A DNA stretch of 22,415 nucleotides from JAOUEE01 sp051011595 (GCA_051011595.1 JBPCTQ010000373.1:1-22415); one strand, 5' to 3'. Numbered from the stretch's first letter, positions 14,219 to 21,651 are shown. Made by a program: numbers and translations. Notes: generated by a model not told the origin, from the letters alone.

Positions 14219-15366
14219 TAGGCGGTCGCCTCGGGAAGGCGGTCGAACATCGGGAAGGTGACCTCGCCGCTCTCGGGCAGCCCGCCCTCGAAGATCGGCC
14301 ACAGCGGCTGGGCCGCTTCGCTGGGAAGCGACCAGTCGATCTGGTCGTCGATGCCCGCCGCCTCGGTCAGCGGCCAGAGCAGCCCCCGGAAATAGACGTG
14401 GGCGCCGTTGTGGACCTTCTCCGCCGTCGACCACGTGTTGAATCGGCGGTAGGCATCGGCCTGAGCCGTGCGCACCGCGGCCGAGATGTGGTCGAGTTGA
14501 TCGTCGGGGATGTGGGTGAGCGTGCCATCGGGGTGGGACTCGAAGACCGAGAACGCTTCGAGGTACTCGAGGTTGTCGGCCGGTATCGAGAAGGTGGACG
14601 AGAGGTCGGTGACCTGGTTGTGGACTCCGGGCCGGAACACCAGCCCGACCACGATGTTCTGGTGACCGACGGCCTCGGCCACGTCGCTCCAGGGAATCCA
14701 ACTGCGACTCAACGCGGAGAACTCTCGCACGATCATGTGGCGGCCGTTGGGCAGGGGGTACGGACCGGAGTCGCCCGTGCCCAGTCGCGTGTCGAGGTAG
14801 AGCAGGAACAAGAACTGCTGGAGCCCGGCCACGAATCGGCGGGCTCGCCGGTTGTCGTCGGCGCTCAGCACCGGTTCGGCGGCCTCGTACAGCGTGGTGA
14901 TGTGGTGCGGGTCGCACGTGCGCAGCGTGTTGGCGGCGTCCCAGCAGCTCCGGAAGCCGTCGTTGCGCCAGGGTTCGACGAAACGAACCCAGAAGTCGAG
15001 CACGGTTCGAATTCGTTGCTCGGCGTCGTCGACCGACCTGGCCAGGCCGTGCTGGGCCAGTGCATCGAGCGTCTTCCAACCGCCCAGCGGAATCACGGCC
15101 ATGGCAAAGGGGTGGGCGTTGGTGACCGAGTGGCCCGGGCCACGAACGGCGGCCCCCAGCTCGGCGGCGTCGACGGCGTGGTCGAGCTGCTCGAAGATGG
15201 CCGGCCACCGCAACCACGACTCGATGCCGGCCGCCGCGATGTACTCGCGCACCGGGATCAAACCCGACGTGAGGCCGGTGCGCTTGCGTGAGTTCTCGAA
15301 CGTCAGCCGATCCCAGTAGTCGATCAACTCGTTGATGGCCGACAGGGGCAGGTCTTTCACGCGCAT
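14218..15366 (-). CDS. Protein of unknown function, 382 residues, coupled to a crotonase
   Basis: I do not recognise this protein. It appears soluble, without signal peptide or membrane segment, and is rich in Trp, His and Phe. It contains NAHPFAMAVIPLGGWKTLD, an LPNGRHMIVREFSALSRSW stretch, VVGLVFRPGVHN and GAHVYFRGLLWPLTEAAG. No cofactor motif such as a glycine-rich loop or CxxC is visible. The ATG at 15366 has CGGAG immediately before it, which is too close. The GTG at 15360 would sit six bases after GGAG, and a TAAACA box six bases before the ATG would instead allow a leaderless start. It forms a two-gene operon with the crotonase and diverges from the alcohol dehydrogenase operon. An accessory or novel acyl-CoA role is possible, but not shown. 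Confidence 0.75.
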   Translation of the reverse strand: MRVKDLPLSAINELIDYWDRLTFENSRKRTGLTSGLIPVREYIAAAGIESWLRWPAIFEQLDHAVDAAELGAAVRGPGHSVTNAHPFAMAVIPLGGWKTLDALAQHGLARSVDDAEQRIRTVLDFWVRFVEPWRNDGFRSCWDAANTLRTCDPHHITTLYEAAEPVLSADDNRRARRFVAGLQQFLFLLYLDTRLGTGDSGPYPLPNGRHMIVREFSALSRSWIPWSDVAEAVGHQNIVVGLVFRPGVHNQVTDLSSTFSIPADNLEYLEAFSVFESHPDGTLTHIPDDQLDHISAAVRTAQADAYRRFNTWSTAEKVHNGAHVYFRGLLWPLTEAAGIDDQIDWSLPSEAAQPLWPIFEGGLPESGEVTFPMFDRLPEATA

Positions 15367-15435
15367 CTCCGTTGTTTAGTGGAGGCTTCGGTCGCCGCGC
15401 CTCGTCCGGCTGTCGGAGCGCTCGCTTTACCCAAT

Positions 15436-15449
15436 GAGAACAGGTTCCA
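15436..15449. promoter_or_regulatory. KstR-like operator between the divergent operons
   Basis: GAGAACAGGTTCCA holds the dyad GAAC-AG-GTTC (15438-15447). The KstR consensus as I remember it is TnnAACnnGTTnnA; only the first base differs here. It lies just upstream of a possible -10 box, where a repressor would block the alcohol dehydrogenase operon. Confidence 0.5.
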
Positions 15450-15450
15450 C

Positions 15451-15456
15451 TATCGT
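15451..15456 (+). promoter_or_regulatory. Possible -10 box of the alcohol dehydrogenase operon
   Basis: TATCGT fits TANNNT and would give a leader of about 30 bases that includes the ribosome site AAGGAAG (15482-15488). No well-spaced -35 box is seen; TTTACC (15426-15431) is slightly too far. Confidence 0.35.
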
Positions 15457-15492
15457 GCCGAAACGGTCCGAACTGTCACTCAAGGAAGCCCA

Positions 15493-16578
15493 ATGCTCGC
15501 TGCTGTCATGCGCTCTGTGCCCACCGAGAACCTCGATGTCGAGGACAACATCACCCTTCGTGACGTGGGGCCCACCGACGTCAAGATCAAGGTCACCCAC
15601 AGCGGGGTCTGCCACAGCGACCTGTCGGCCATGAACGGCACCATTCCCCAGGGCGCACCGGCCGTGCTCGGACACGAAGGGGCGGGAATCGTCACCGATG
15701 TCGGTGACGCGGTCAGCCATGTGGCGCCCGGCGACCACGTCATCATCGCCTTCTCGCCGCCGTGCGGCTCCTGCGCCTACTGCACCGGCCGGGGGCAGCC
15801 CCAACTCTGCATGAACGGCCTCATCACCATGGGCTCGAACCCGCAGTTCCGTAGCGGCGACGAGGTCATCGGGTCGATGACGGGGTGCGGCACGTTCGCC
15901 GAAGAGACCATCGTGCCGTCCATCGCCGCCATCAAGATCGACAACGACGTGCCGCTCGACGTTGCCGCTCTCATCGGTTGTGGTGTCACCACCGGTGTGG
16001 GCGCGGCGCTCAACACGGCCAAGGTCACCCCGGGATCCTCGGTGGTGGTCATCGGGGCCGGTGGTGTGGGCATCGCCGCCGTCCAGGGCGCCCGGATCGC
16101 CGGGGCGGCCGAGATCGTGGCCGTCGACCTGCACGACGGCAAGCTCGATCGAGCCAAGGCCTTCGGCGCAACCCACGGCGTCACTCCCGATCAGCTCGAA
16201 GACGTCAAGACCGAGATCACCGGCGGCGAGGGCTTCGACTTCGCGCTGGAGTGCATCGGCAACCCGGTCACCATGCGTCAGGCCTTCGACCTCGTTCGCC
16301 GTGGCGGCACGGCGTGTGTGGTCGGTGTCGGCCGGGCCGAAGAGTCGTTCTCGCTCAGCGCCTTCGAGATGTTCTTCAGCGAGAAGACGTTGGTCGGTTC
16401 GATGTACGGCGGTGCTGACGTGCGCACCGACTTCAACCGATTCCTGCGGCTCTACAAGTCCGGCCGCCTCGACCTCGAAGGCATGATCAGCCGTCGCATC
16501 AAGATCGGCGAGGTCAACGATGCCCTGCACGCCCTCGGCGACGCCGATGTGGTCCGCCAGGTCATCGAGTTCGACTGA
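15493..16578 (+). CDS. Zinc-dependent alcohol dehydrogenase, medium-chain family
   Basis: A 361-residue NAD-type alcohol dehydrogenase. Catalytic zinc ligands are Cys40 (GVCHSD), His61 with Glu62 (GHEGAG) and Cys163 (IGCGVTTG). The structural zinc site is Cys91, Cys94, Cys97 and Cys106, and the Rossmann motif GAGGVG is at about 188-193. This is the class III-like layout. I chose the ATG at 15493 for AAGGAAG at 15482-15488 and the normal N-terminus MLAAVMRSV. The frame runs open to 15379, but that would cover the promoter and operator. It heads a six-gene run with gaps of eight bases or fewer, so it probably oxidises an alcohol or hydroxyacyl intermediate made or used by the thiolase-fold proteins downstream. 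Confidence 0.92.
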   Translation: MLAAVMRSVPTENLDVEDNITLRDVGPTDVKIKVTHSGVCHSDLSAMNGTIPQGAPAVLGHEGAGIVTDVGDAVSHVAPGDHVIIAFSPPCGSCAYCTGRGQPQLCMNGLITMGSNPQFRSGDEVIGSMTGCGTFAEETIVPSIAAIKIDNDVPLDVAALIGCGVTTGVGAALNTAKVTPGSSVVVIGAGGVGIAAVQGARIAGAAEIVAVDLHDGKLDRAKAFGATHGVTPDQLEDVKTEITGGEGFDFALECIGNPVTMRQAFDLVRRGGTACVVGVGRAEESFSLSAFEMFFSEKTLVGSMYGGADVRTDFNRFLRLYKSGRLDLEGMISRRIKIGEVNDALHALGDADVVRQVIEFD

Positions 16579-16586
16579 TCCGGTCG

Positions 16587-16943
16587 ATGGGGGAGCTTGC
16601 TCGAGGGGCGGCCATTTTCGGGGGTGCGACGGTCCGTGGCCGTCTGCGCCGCTTCGAGACCCCCGACGACGTCATCGCCATGCTCGACGAAGGCGACGAT
16701 GCGCCGGCCGATGTGATCGCGTTGGTCAACGATGCGGGAGCCACCTTTCTGGCTCCCATCGAGGCCGACCTCACCGGCATCCTGTGCCGGTCCGGCGACA
16801 TCGAGAGTCACCTGGCGATCGTGTCGCGCGATTTCCGGATTCCGGCGCTGATGAACGTCGAGTTCAGTGCTGATGAACCCCCCGACGGGTCGATGGTCGA
16901 AATCGACTGCGACTCGGCAACCCTTTCACTGGTGGAGGACTGA
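16587..16943 (+). CDS. Stand-alone PEP-utilising-enzyme swivelling (phosphohistidine) domain
   Basis: A 118-residue protein matching only the mobile His domain of PEP synthase, pyruvate phosphate dikinase and related phosphotransferases. GGATVRGRLRRF comes first, then APIEADLTGILCRSGDIESHLAIVSRDFRIPALM, where His75 in the SHLAIVSR motif is the phosphorylatable position. The ATP-grasp and PEP-binding domains that normally accompany it are absent here and in the rest of the window. It lies 8 bases after the alcohol dehydrogenase and 1 base before the first OB-fold gene. It may carry a phosphoryl group to or from an unlinked partner, or may have been reused as a structural subunit. I cannot choose between these. 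Confidence 0.8.
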   Translation: MGELARGAAIFGGATVRGRLRRFETPDDVIAMLDEGDDAPADVIALVNDAGATFLAPIEADLTGILCRSGDIESHLAIVSRDFRIPALMNVEFSADEPPDGSMVEIDCDSATLSLVED

Positions 16944-16944
16944 C

Positions 16945-17391
16945 ATGAGCGAAGAACGTCTTCGCGCCGACCTCATCCTGGAGTACCCGTTCACCCGGAC
17001 CACCGGTCCGGTCATCGGTGCCTTCCTGACGGGTCTGCGTGAGAAGATCATCTGCGGTATCAAACGACCGGACGGGTCGGTGCTGGTGCCGCCGGTCGAG
17101 TACGACCCGCAGACGAGCGAACCGCTCACCGAGATGGTCGAGGTGGGACAGACCGGCGAGGTCTTGACGTGGACCTGGGTCGATCCACCCCGTCCGCAGT
17201 CGCCGTGGGACACCCCTCACGGACTGGCGATGATCAAACTCGACGGCGCCGACACCCCGATGCTTCACGGTGTGCTCGTCGAGTCGGCCGACGACCTGCA
17301 CACCGGCCTGCGGGTCACGGCCCGCTGGCGCGATGAACGGGTCGGACACATCGCCGACCTCGAAGGTTTTGTTCCCGAGGACGGCCAATGA
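16945..17391 (+). CDS. DUF35-type OB-fold protein without zinc ribbon (first copy)
   Basis: A 148-residue relative of the DUF35 proteins that partner thiolase-fold enzymes, such as ChsH2 with the Ltp2 aldolase. The usual order is helix, zinc ribbon with four Cys, then OB-fold. Here FLTGLREKIICGIKRPDG and VPPVEYDP take the ribbon position, with only one cysteine (Cys37) in the whole protein, so zinc cannot be bound in the usual way. The OB-fold part follows (GEVLTWTWV, DGADTPMLHGVL, GLRVTARW). The ATG at 16945 follows GGAGG in the end of the previous gene. It overlaps the second copy by four bases (ATGA). It probably binds the acyl-CoA or stabilises the thiolase-fold subunits. Confidence 0.78.
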   Translation: MSEERLRADLILEYPFTRTTGPVIGAFLTGLREKIICGIKRPDGSVLVPPVEYDPQTSEPLTEMVEVGQTGEVLTWTWVDPPRPQSPWDTPHGLAMIKLDGADTPMLHGVLVESADDLHTGLRVTARWRDERVGHIADLEGFVPEDGQ

Positions 17392-17981
17392 GTGATCCCA
17401 GTGTTCCCCCCGCAGCCCTCGCCGGTGAGGTGTCGGTGCCCCCGCAGGTGGCTGCCGTCGAACCGGTTCTGAGTGTTCGCACCCCCATCCGGCTGGAGTA
17501 CGACTACATCCCCGGGTCGACCTCGGTCACATATCTCACGGGATATGCCGAGAAGAAGATCCTCGGTCAGCGATCACCGGTCGACGGTGCGGTGTTCGTG
17601 CCGCCCCGGGGGATCGATCCCCGGCATGGCGTTGCGTGTGACGAGTTCGTCGAGCTGCCCGACAGAGGGCACGTCGGCTCCTTCTGCGTCACCCGGTTGC
17701 CCATCCCGGGTCGCGACGATCTGGAGGTTCCCTACGTGAGCGCCTGGATCTTCCTCGACGGCGCCGACATCGGTTTCATCGGCCTGGTGGCCGGAGTGCC
17801 CACCGACGAGGTCACCATCGGAACCCGGGTTCAGGCGGTGTGGAAACCCGAAGACGAGTTCGGGCGAACCGCCGAGAACGTCCTCTACTGGACACCCACC
17901 GGCGAAGACCCCATGCCGCTGGAAGAGAGCGGTACCCGCGGTTTCCACCATCGCCGGGCCGCACAGGGAGGATCGTCATGA
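17388..17981 (+). CDS. DUF35-type OB-fold protein without zinc ribbon (second copy)
   Basis: A 197-residue paralogue of the preceding protein with an N-terminal Pro/Val/Ala-rich extension of about 30 residues. YLTGYAEKKILGQRSPVDG parallels FLTGLREKIICGIKRPDG in the first copy, and VFVPPRGIDPRHG parallels LVPPVEYDP. The OB-fold strands follow (GHVGSFCVTRL, DGADIGFIGLV, GTRVQAVW). Only Cys84 and Cys100 are present, so the four-Cys ribbon is missing again. The gene overlaps both neighbours by ATGA, which implies coupled translation and fixed stoichiometry with the thiolase-fold protein that follows. Confidence 0.78.
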   Translation: MSDPSVPPAALAGEVSVPPQVAAVEPVLSVRTPIRLEYDYIPGSTSVTYLTGYAEKKILGQRSPVDGAVFVPPRGIDPRHGVACDEFVELPDRGHVGSFCVTRLPIPGRDDLEVPYVSAWIFLDGADIGFIGLVAGVPTDEVTIGTRVQAVWKPEDEFGRTAENVLYWTPTGEDPMPLEESGTRGFHHRRAAQGGSS

Positions 17982-19033
17982 TCGACGTCGCCGTGGTGGC
18001 CACCACCCAGAAGCAGACCCCGGCCATGAGCGATTCCACCGAACCGGAGCTGATGGTCGAGCTCATCAGCGGTGTGCGGGAGCGCGCCGGCGTCACCCAG
18101 GACGACATCGGCTTCACCTGTTCGGGCTCCAGCGACTTCCTGGCCGGCCAGGCCTTCTCGTTCGTGATGACCCTCGACGCCGTGGGTGCCGTACCGCCCA
18201 TCAGCGAGTCCCATGTGGAGATGGACGGCGCCTGGGCGCTCTACGAGGCGTGGGTCAAACTCCAGATGGGAGAGATCGACACCGCGCTGGTCTACAGCTA
18301 CGGAAAGTCGTCACCGGGGTCGCTGCGTGATGTGTTGTGCACACAGCTCGATCCGTATTACCTGGCTCCTTTGTGGCCTGATGCCTTCGCCGTGGGTGCA
18401 CTCCAGGCCCGTTCGATGCTCGAGGCGGGAGCAGTGTCCGAGCAGCGTATGGCTGAGATCGCGGTTCGCTCCCACAACAACGCCATGACCAGCGAGCATG
18501 CGGTGCGTCGTGGACCGCTCACGGCCGCCGAGGCGCTCCAGAGTCCGGTCGTGGCCGATCCATTGCGAGCCACCGATCTCCCGGCCGCGGCCGACGGCGG
18601 TGTTGCCGTCATTCTGGCGGCCGGCGATCGAGCCCGATCGATGTGTGAACGACCGGCCTGGATCCGGGGCATCGACCATCGCATCGACGCCCACAACCTG
18701 AGTGCTCGCGATCTCACTGCGGCCCCGTCGGTTGCTCTGGCCGGAGCTAAGGCCGGTGTTGGCGACGACAAGGTCGACCTGGCCGAGTTACACGGTCCCT
18801 TCACCCACCAAGAGCACCTGATCGAGCAGGAACTGGGGCTCGACGAGGGCGCCACCACGATCAATCCGTCGGGCGGAGCTCTGGCCGGCCACACCATGAT
18901 GGCTGCCGGGCTCATGCGAATCGCCGAGGCCGCCGACCGAGTCTCGGCGGGTGAGGGTGACCGAGCGGTCGCCCACGCCACCAGCGGCCCGGTGCTGCAA
19001 CAGAATCTCGTCTGCGTGCTGGAGGGGGAGTGA
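17978..19033 (+). CDS. Thiolase-fold protein lacking the nucleophilic Cys (first copy)
   Basis: A 351-residue thiolase/SCP2-thiolase-like protein. The ATG at 17978 follows GGGAGG and overlaps the OB-fold stop (ATGA). The stretch where thiolases have the nucleophile in a CxSG motif reads HVEMDGAWALYEA, so Cys is replaced, apparently by Glu81. The His motif is kept in ELHGPFTHQEHLIEQELGL, as is NPSGGALAGHTMMAAG with its His. The C-terminal CxG is replaced by NLVCVLEG. It therefore cannot run the normal acyl-enzyme thiolase reaction. A retro-aldol or other C-C lyase role, alone or as a heteromer with the next protein, is my inference from the Ltp2/ChsH2 system. Confidence 0.85.
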   Translation: MIDVAVVATTQKQTPAMSDSTEPELMVELISGVRERAGVTQDDIGFTCSGSSDFLAGQAFSFVMTLDAVGAVPPISESHVEMDGAWALYEAWVKLQMGEIDTALVYSYGKSSPGSLRDVLCTQLDPYYLAPLWPDAFAVGALQARSMLEAGAVSEQRMAEIAVRSHNNAMTSEHAVRRGPLTAAEALQSPVVADPLRATDLPAAADGGVAVILAAGDRARSMCERPAWIRGIDHRIDAHNLSARDLTAAPSVALAGAKAGVGDDKVDLAELHGPFTHQEHLIEQELGLDEGATTINPSGGALAGHTMMAAGLMRIAEAADRVSAGEGDRAVAHATSGPVLQQNLVCVLEGE

Positions 19034-20196
19034 TGGCGAAACAACCTTGTGCCATTGTCGGGGTCGGTCAGACCAAGTATCAGACCACTGCGGGCGACAA
19101 GTCGATAGCAGGACTGGTACGCGAGGCGGCCTACCGGGCGCTCGAGGATGCCGAGATGACCTGGGACGACATCGATGCCGTTGTCATCGGCAAGGCCCCG
19201 GACTTCTTCGAGGGGGCCATGATGCCCGAGCTGTACCTGGCCGATGCGCTCGGCTGTGTGGGCAAACCCATGTTGCGGGTGCACACGGCCGGGTCGGTGG
19301 GCGGCTCTACTGCCCTGGTGGCCACCAGCCTGGTGCAGTCCGGCGTCCACGAACGGGTGCTCACCCTCGGTTTCGAGAAACAGAGCGAGTCCAACGCCAC
19401 CTGGGCGCTGTCGCTGCCCCAGCCGTTCTCGGTCTCCATCAACGCCGGTGCCGGCGGCTACTTCGCACCGATCATGCGCCAGTACATGGCCGCCAGCGGC
19501 GCCCCCGAGCTGATCGGCTGCATGGTTGCGTTCAAGGACCGTCAGCACGCCCTCAAGAATCCCTACGCACACCTCCACCAGCCCGACCTGACCTTCGAAC
19601 AGGTGGTCGAGGCCCCCATGCTCTGGGAACCGATCCGCTACAGCGAGACCTGCCCCTCATCGGACGGCGCGTGCGCCATCGTGCTCGGCAACGAAGCCAC
19701 CGGCGACGCCGCCAAGCGCCCGGTGGCGTGGGTGCACGGTACGGCCATGCGATCGGAGTCGAACAACTTCCCCGGCCGCGACGAGGTCAACCCGCAGGCC
19801 AGCCGTGACTGTGCCGACGATGTGTTCGCGCAGGCCGGTATCACCGATCGGCGAGCCGAGATCGACGCCGTCGAGATGTACGTGCCGTTCAGCTGGTACG
19901 AGCCGATGTGGCTCGAGAGTCTTGGTTTCGCCGAGAGCGGCGAGGGCTGGCGCCTCGTCGAGGAAGGGGCCACGTCGCTCGAGGGCGGCGATCTGCCGGT
20001 GAACTGTTCCGGCGGTGTGTTGTCGTCCAATCCCATCGGTGCGTCCGGCATGATCCGCTTCGCCGAATCGGCCCTGCAGGTGCGGGGTATGGCCGGTGAT
20101 CATCAGGTGGCCGGCGCTCAGCGGGCCTTCGGCCACGCCTACGGCGGTGGTGCGCAGTACTTCGCCATGTGGATCGTGGGCGCCGACAAGCGCTGA
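19033..20196 (+). CDS. Thiolase-fold protein lacking nucleophilic Cys and His (second copy)
   Basis: A 387-residue protein of the lipid-transfer-protein/acetyl-CoA acetyltransferase-like branch. It begins AIVGVGQTKYQTTAGDKSI. The nucleophile region reads RVHTAGSVGGSTALVAT, with Ser88 or Gly where Cys belongs. The His motif is replaced by MYVPFSWYEPMWLESLGF with a Tyr, and the GHPxGASG motif reads SSNPIGASGM. Steroid side-chain aldolases of the Ltp2 type use tyrosines rather than Cys/His, which makes an aldolase plausible. The ATG at 19033 overlaps the preceding stop by one base and has GGAGG at 19021-19025. It is the last gene of the operon and is followed by a long hairpin. Confidence 0.87.
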   Translation: MAKQPCAIVGVGQTKYQTTAGDKSIAGLVREAAYRALEDAEMTWDDIDAVVIGKAPDFFEGAMMPELYLADALGCVGKPMLRVHTAGSVGGSTALVATSLVQSGVHERVLTLGFEKQSESNATWALSLPQPFSVSINAGAGGYFAPIMRQYMAASGAPELIGCMVAFKDRQHALKNPYAHLHQPDLTFEQVVEAPMLWEPIRYSETCPSSDGACAIVLGNEATGDAAKRPVAWVHGTAMRSESNNFPGRDEVNPQASRDCADDVFAQAGITDRRAEIDAVEMYVPFSWYEPMWLESLGFAESGEGWRLVEEGATSLEGGDLPVNCSGGVLSSNPIGASGMIRFAESALQVRGMAGDHQVAGAQRAFGHAYGGGAQYFAMWIVGADKR

Positions 20197-20204
20197 CGCA
20201 CCAC

Positions 20205-20231
20205 CAAATCCAGCAAATCCAGCAAATCCGG
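20205..20231. repeat. Three tandem copies of a 9-base unit
   Basis: CAAATCCAG occurs at 20205-20213 and 20214-20222, and as CAAATCCGG at 20223-20231. The run lies just after the thiolase operon stop and abuts the hairpin. Confidence 0.8.
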
Positions 20232-20279
20232 TTCTGGTAGTGCAGCGTCAGCTTCAGACTGTCGGGGCACTACCAGAAC
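20231..20279. terminator. Long perfect inverted repeat between convergent operons
   Basis: GTTCTGGTAGTGC (20231-20243) and GCACTACCAGAAC (20267-20279) are exact 13-base inverted copies around a 23-base loop. It sits between the plus-strand thiolase operon and the minus-strand RTX gene, so it can serve both directions. There is no T tract. A mobile or repeated intergenic element is an alternative. Confidence 0.6.
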
Positions 20280-20297
20280 GGGAAGACGACTATCCGA

Positions 20298-21542
20298 TCA
20301 GGGAACGTTGGCGACGGTCTCGCAGGTGGTGGCGGTGTCGGTGCCGCTGCCACCGTCGCAGGTGTCGGGATCGGGGCCGCCGTCGAGGCTGTCGTCGCCG
20401 GCACCACCCTTCAACCAGTCCGAGCCCGGGCCACCGCTGATGGTGTCGAAGCCGTGGGATCCGTCGATCTCGTCGTTGCCGTCGCCGCCCATGAGTGTGT
20501 CGCGACCGATGTTGCCGTCGACGTAGTCGTCGCCCGGGCCGCCGTCGGCGCTGTCGTTGCCCTTGCCGGCATTGAGCAGATCGTCACCGGACCCACCCAG
20601 GAGGATGTCGGTGTCCTCGAGGCCGAAGAGCTTGTCGTCGCCGTTGCCGCCGTTGAGCGTGTCGTCGCCCCGGCCCCCGAACAGGTTGTCCTTGCCGCCG
20701 TTGCCGAAGAGCTGGTCGTTGCCGGCCGCACCGTGCACGTCGTCGTTGCCGCCGCCGCCCCGCACGATGTCGTTGCCGTCGTCGCCGAACACGAAGTCGC
20801 GACTGGTGCCGCCGTCGAGGTCGTCGTTGCCGGACGCTCCGAAGATGTTGTCGGTGCCGGGTCCGCCGCGCAGGATGTCATCACCGGTGCCGCCCCGGAT
20901 CACGTCGTTGCCGGCATCGCCGTTGATGGTGTCGGCGAAATCTCCCGGGCCACCCTTCAAGAGGTCGTCGCCATCACCACCGTTGATGGTGTCGTCGCCG
21001 CCGCCGCCGTCGATGTCGTCGTTGCCGGCGCCGCCGTTGATGATGTCGGCTCCCCCGTTGGCTTCCACGGTGTCGTTGCCGTCGCCTCCGTTGATGGTGT
21101 CGATGCCGAGCCCGCCGATCACTTCATCGTTGCCGGCATCACCTCGGATGTCGTCGACGCCGCCGCCACCGACCACCTTGTCGTCGCCGTTGCCACCCCG
21201 AAGGGTGTCGTGTTGGAAGCTGCCCCGCAGGATGTCGTCGCCTTCGAAACCAATGAGCGTGTCGTCGTTGTTGCCGCCGTCGAGGATGTCGTTGCCGAAG
21301 CCGCCGTTGAGGACGTCGTCGCCGTCACCACCACAGATCCGGTCGTTGCCGGCCAGGCCGTTGATGACGTCGTCACCCGGCGTGCCCATGATCACGTCGT
21401 TGCCGTTGGTGGGCTGGTCGCCGGCACCGATGTCGACGGTGACCGGTTGGCCGGTACAGAGTTCGGCCGCGGCCGCGGTGTTGACCGAAGCGATGAGGCC
21501 GAGAACGAGGGCCAAGACGGCGAGGAGAGACAGCTTCTTCAT
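20298..21542 (-). CDS. Secreted RTX (haemolysin-type) calcium-binding repeat protein
   Basis: A 414-residue exported protein. The signal peptide starts MKKLSLLAVLALVLGLIAS and ends near AAAA before ELCTGQP. Nearly all the rest is about forty nonapeptides of the GGxGxDxΦx type, which form a calcium-loaded beta-roll. One repeat carries two extra residues (PGDFADTI). No enzymatic domain is present. The C-terminus has a short cap, TCDGGSGTDTATTCE, that could form a disulfide. The ATG at 21542 is chosen for the signal peptide. The frame is open further upstream to 21749, which would run into the neighbouring gene, and no clear Shine-Dalgarno is seen. It is probably a surface or matrix protein; export by Sec rather than by a type I system is implied by the signal peptide. 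Confidence 0.9.
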   Translation of the reverse strand: MKKLSLLAVLALVLGLIASVNTAAAAELCTGQPVTVDIGAGDQPTNGNDVIMGTPGDDVINGLAGNDRICGGDGDDVLNGGFGNDILDGGNNDDTLIGFEGDDILRGSFQHDTLRGGNGDDKVVGGGGVDDIRGDAGNDEVIGGLGIDTINGGDGNDTVEANGGADIINGGAGNDDIDGGGGDDTINGGDGDDLLKGGPGDFADTINGDAGNDVIRGGTGDDILRGGPGTDNIFGASGNDDLDGGTSRDFVFGDDGNDIVRGGGGNDDVHGAAGNDQLFGNGGKDNLFGGRGDDTLNGGNGDDKLFGLEDTDILLGGSGDDLLNAGKGNDSADGGPGDDYVDGNIGRDTLMGGDGNDEIDGSHGFDTISGGPGSDWLKGGAGDDSLDGGPDPDTCDGGSGTDTATTCETVANVP

Positions 21543-21634
21543 GAGTCGGAGGTCCGGGGGGTTGATTGATGGATCGAATACGTCACGCACAGTGAGGATA
21601 TCTGACGCTGAGCGTAGCGGCTGTAGGCAATTGT

Positions 21635-21651
21635 CCCTGACTTGTTCAGGG
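21635..21651. other. Small hairpins in the gap between the two RTX genes
   Basis: CCCTGA (21635-21640) and TCAGGG (21646-21651) form a 6-bp hairpin over the stop codon of the right-hand RTX gene. A second dyad, ACGCT-G-AGCGT, lies at 21605-21615. Either could be a weak terminator or an operator for the left-hand RTX gene. The gap (21543-21645) holds no gene. Confidence 0.3.

Noticed and set aside
20454..21569. Plus-strand open frame of 371 codons rich in Val and Ala
   Set aside because: It is the antisense of the RTX repeats; the repetitive Val/Ala pattern comes from the GTCGTCGCC-type repeats.
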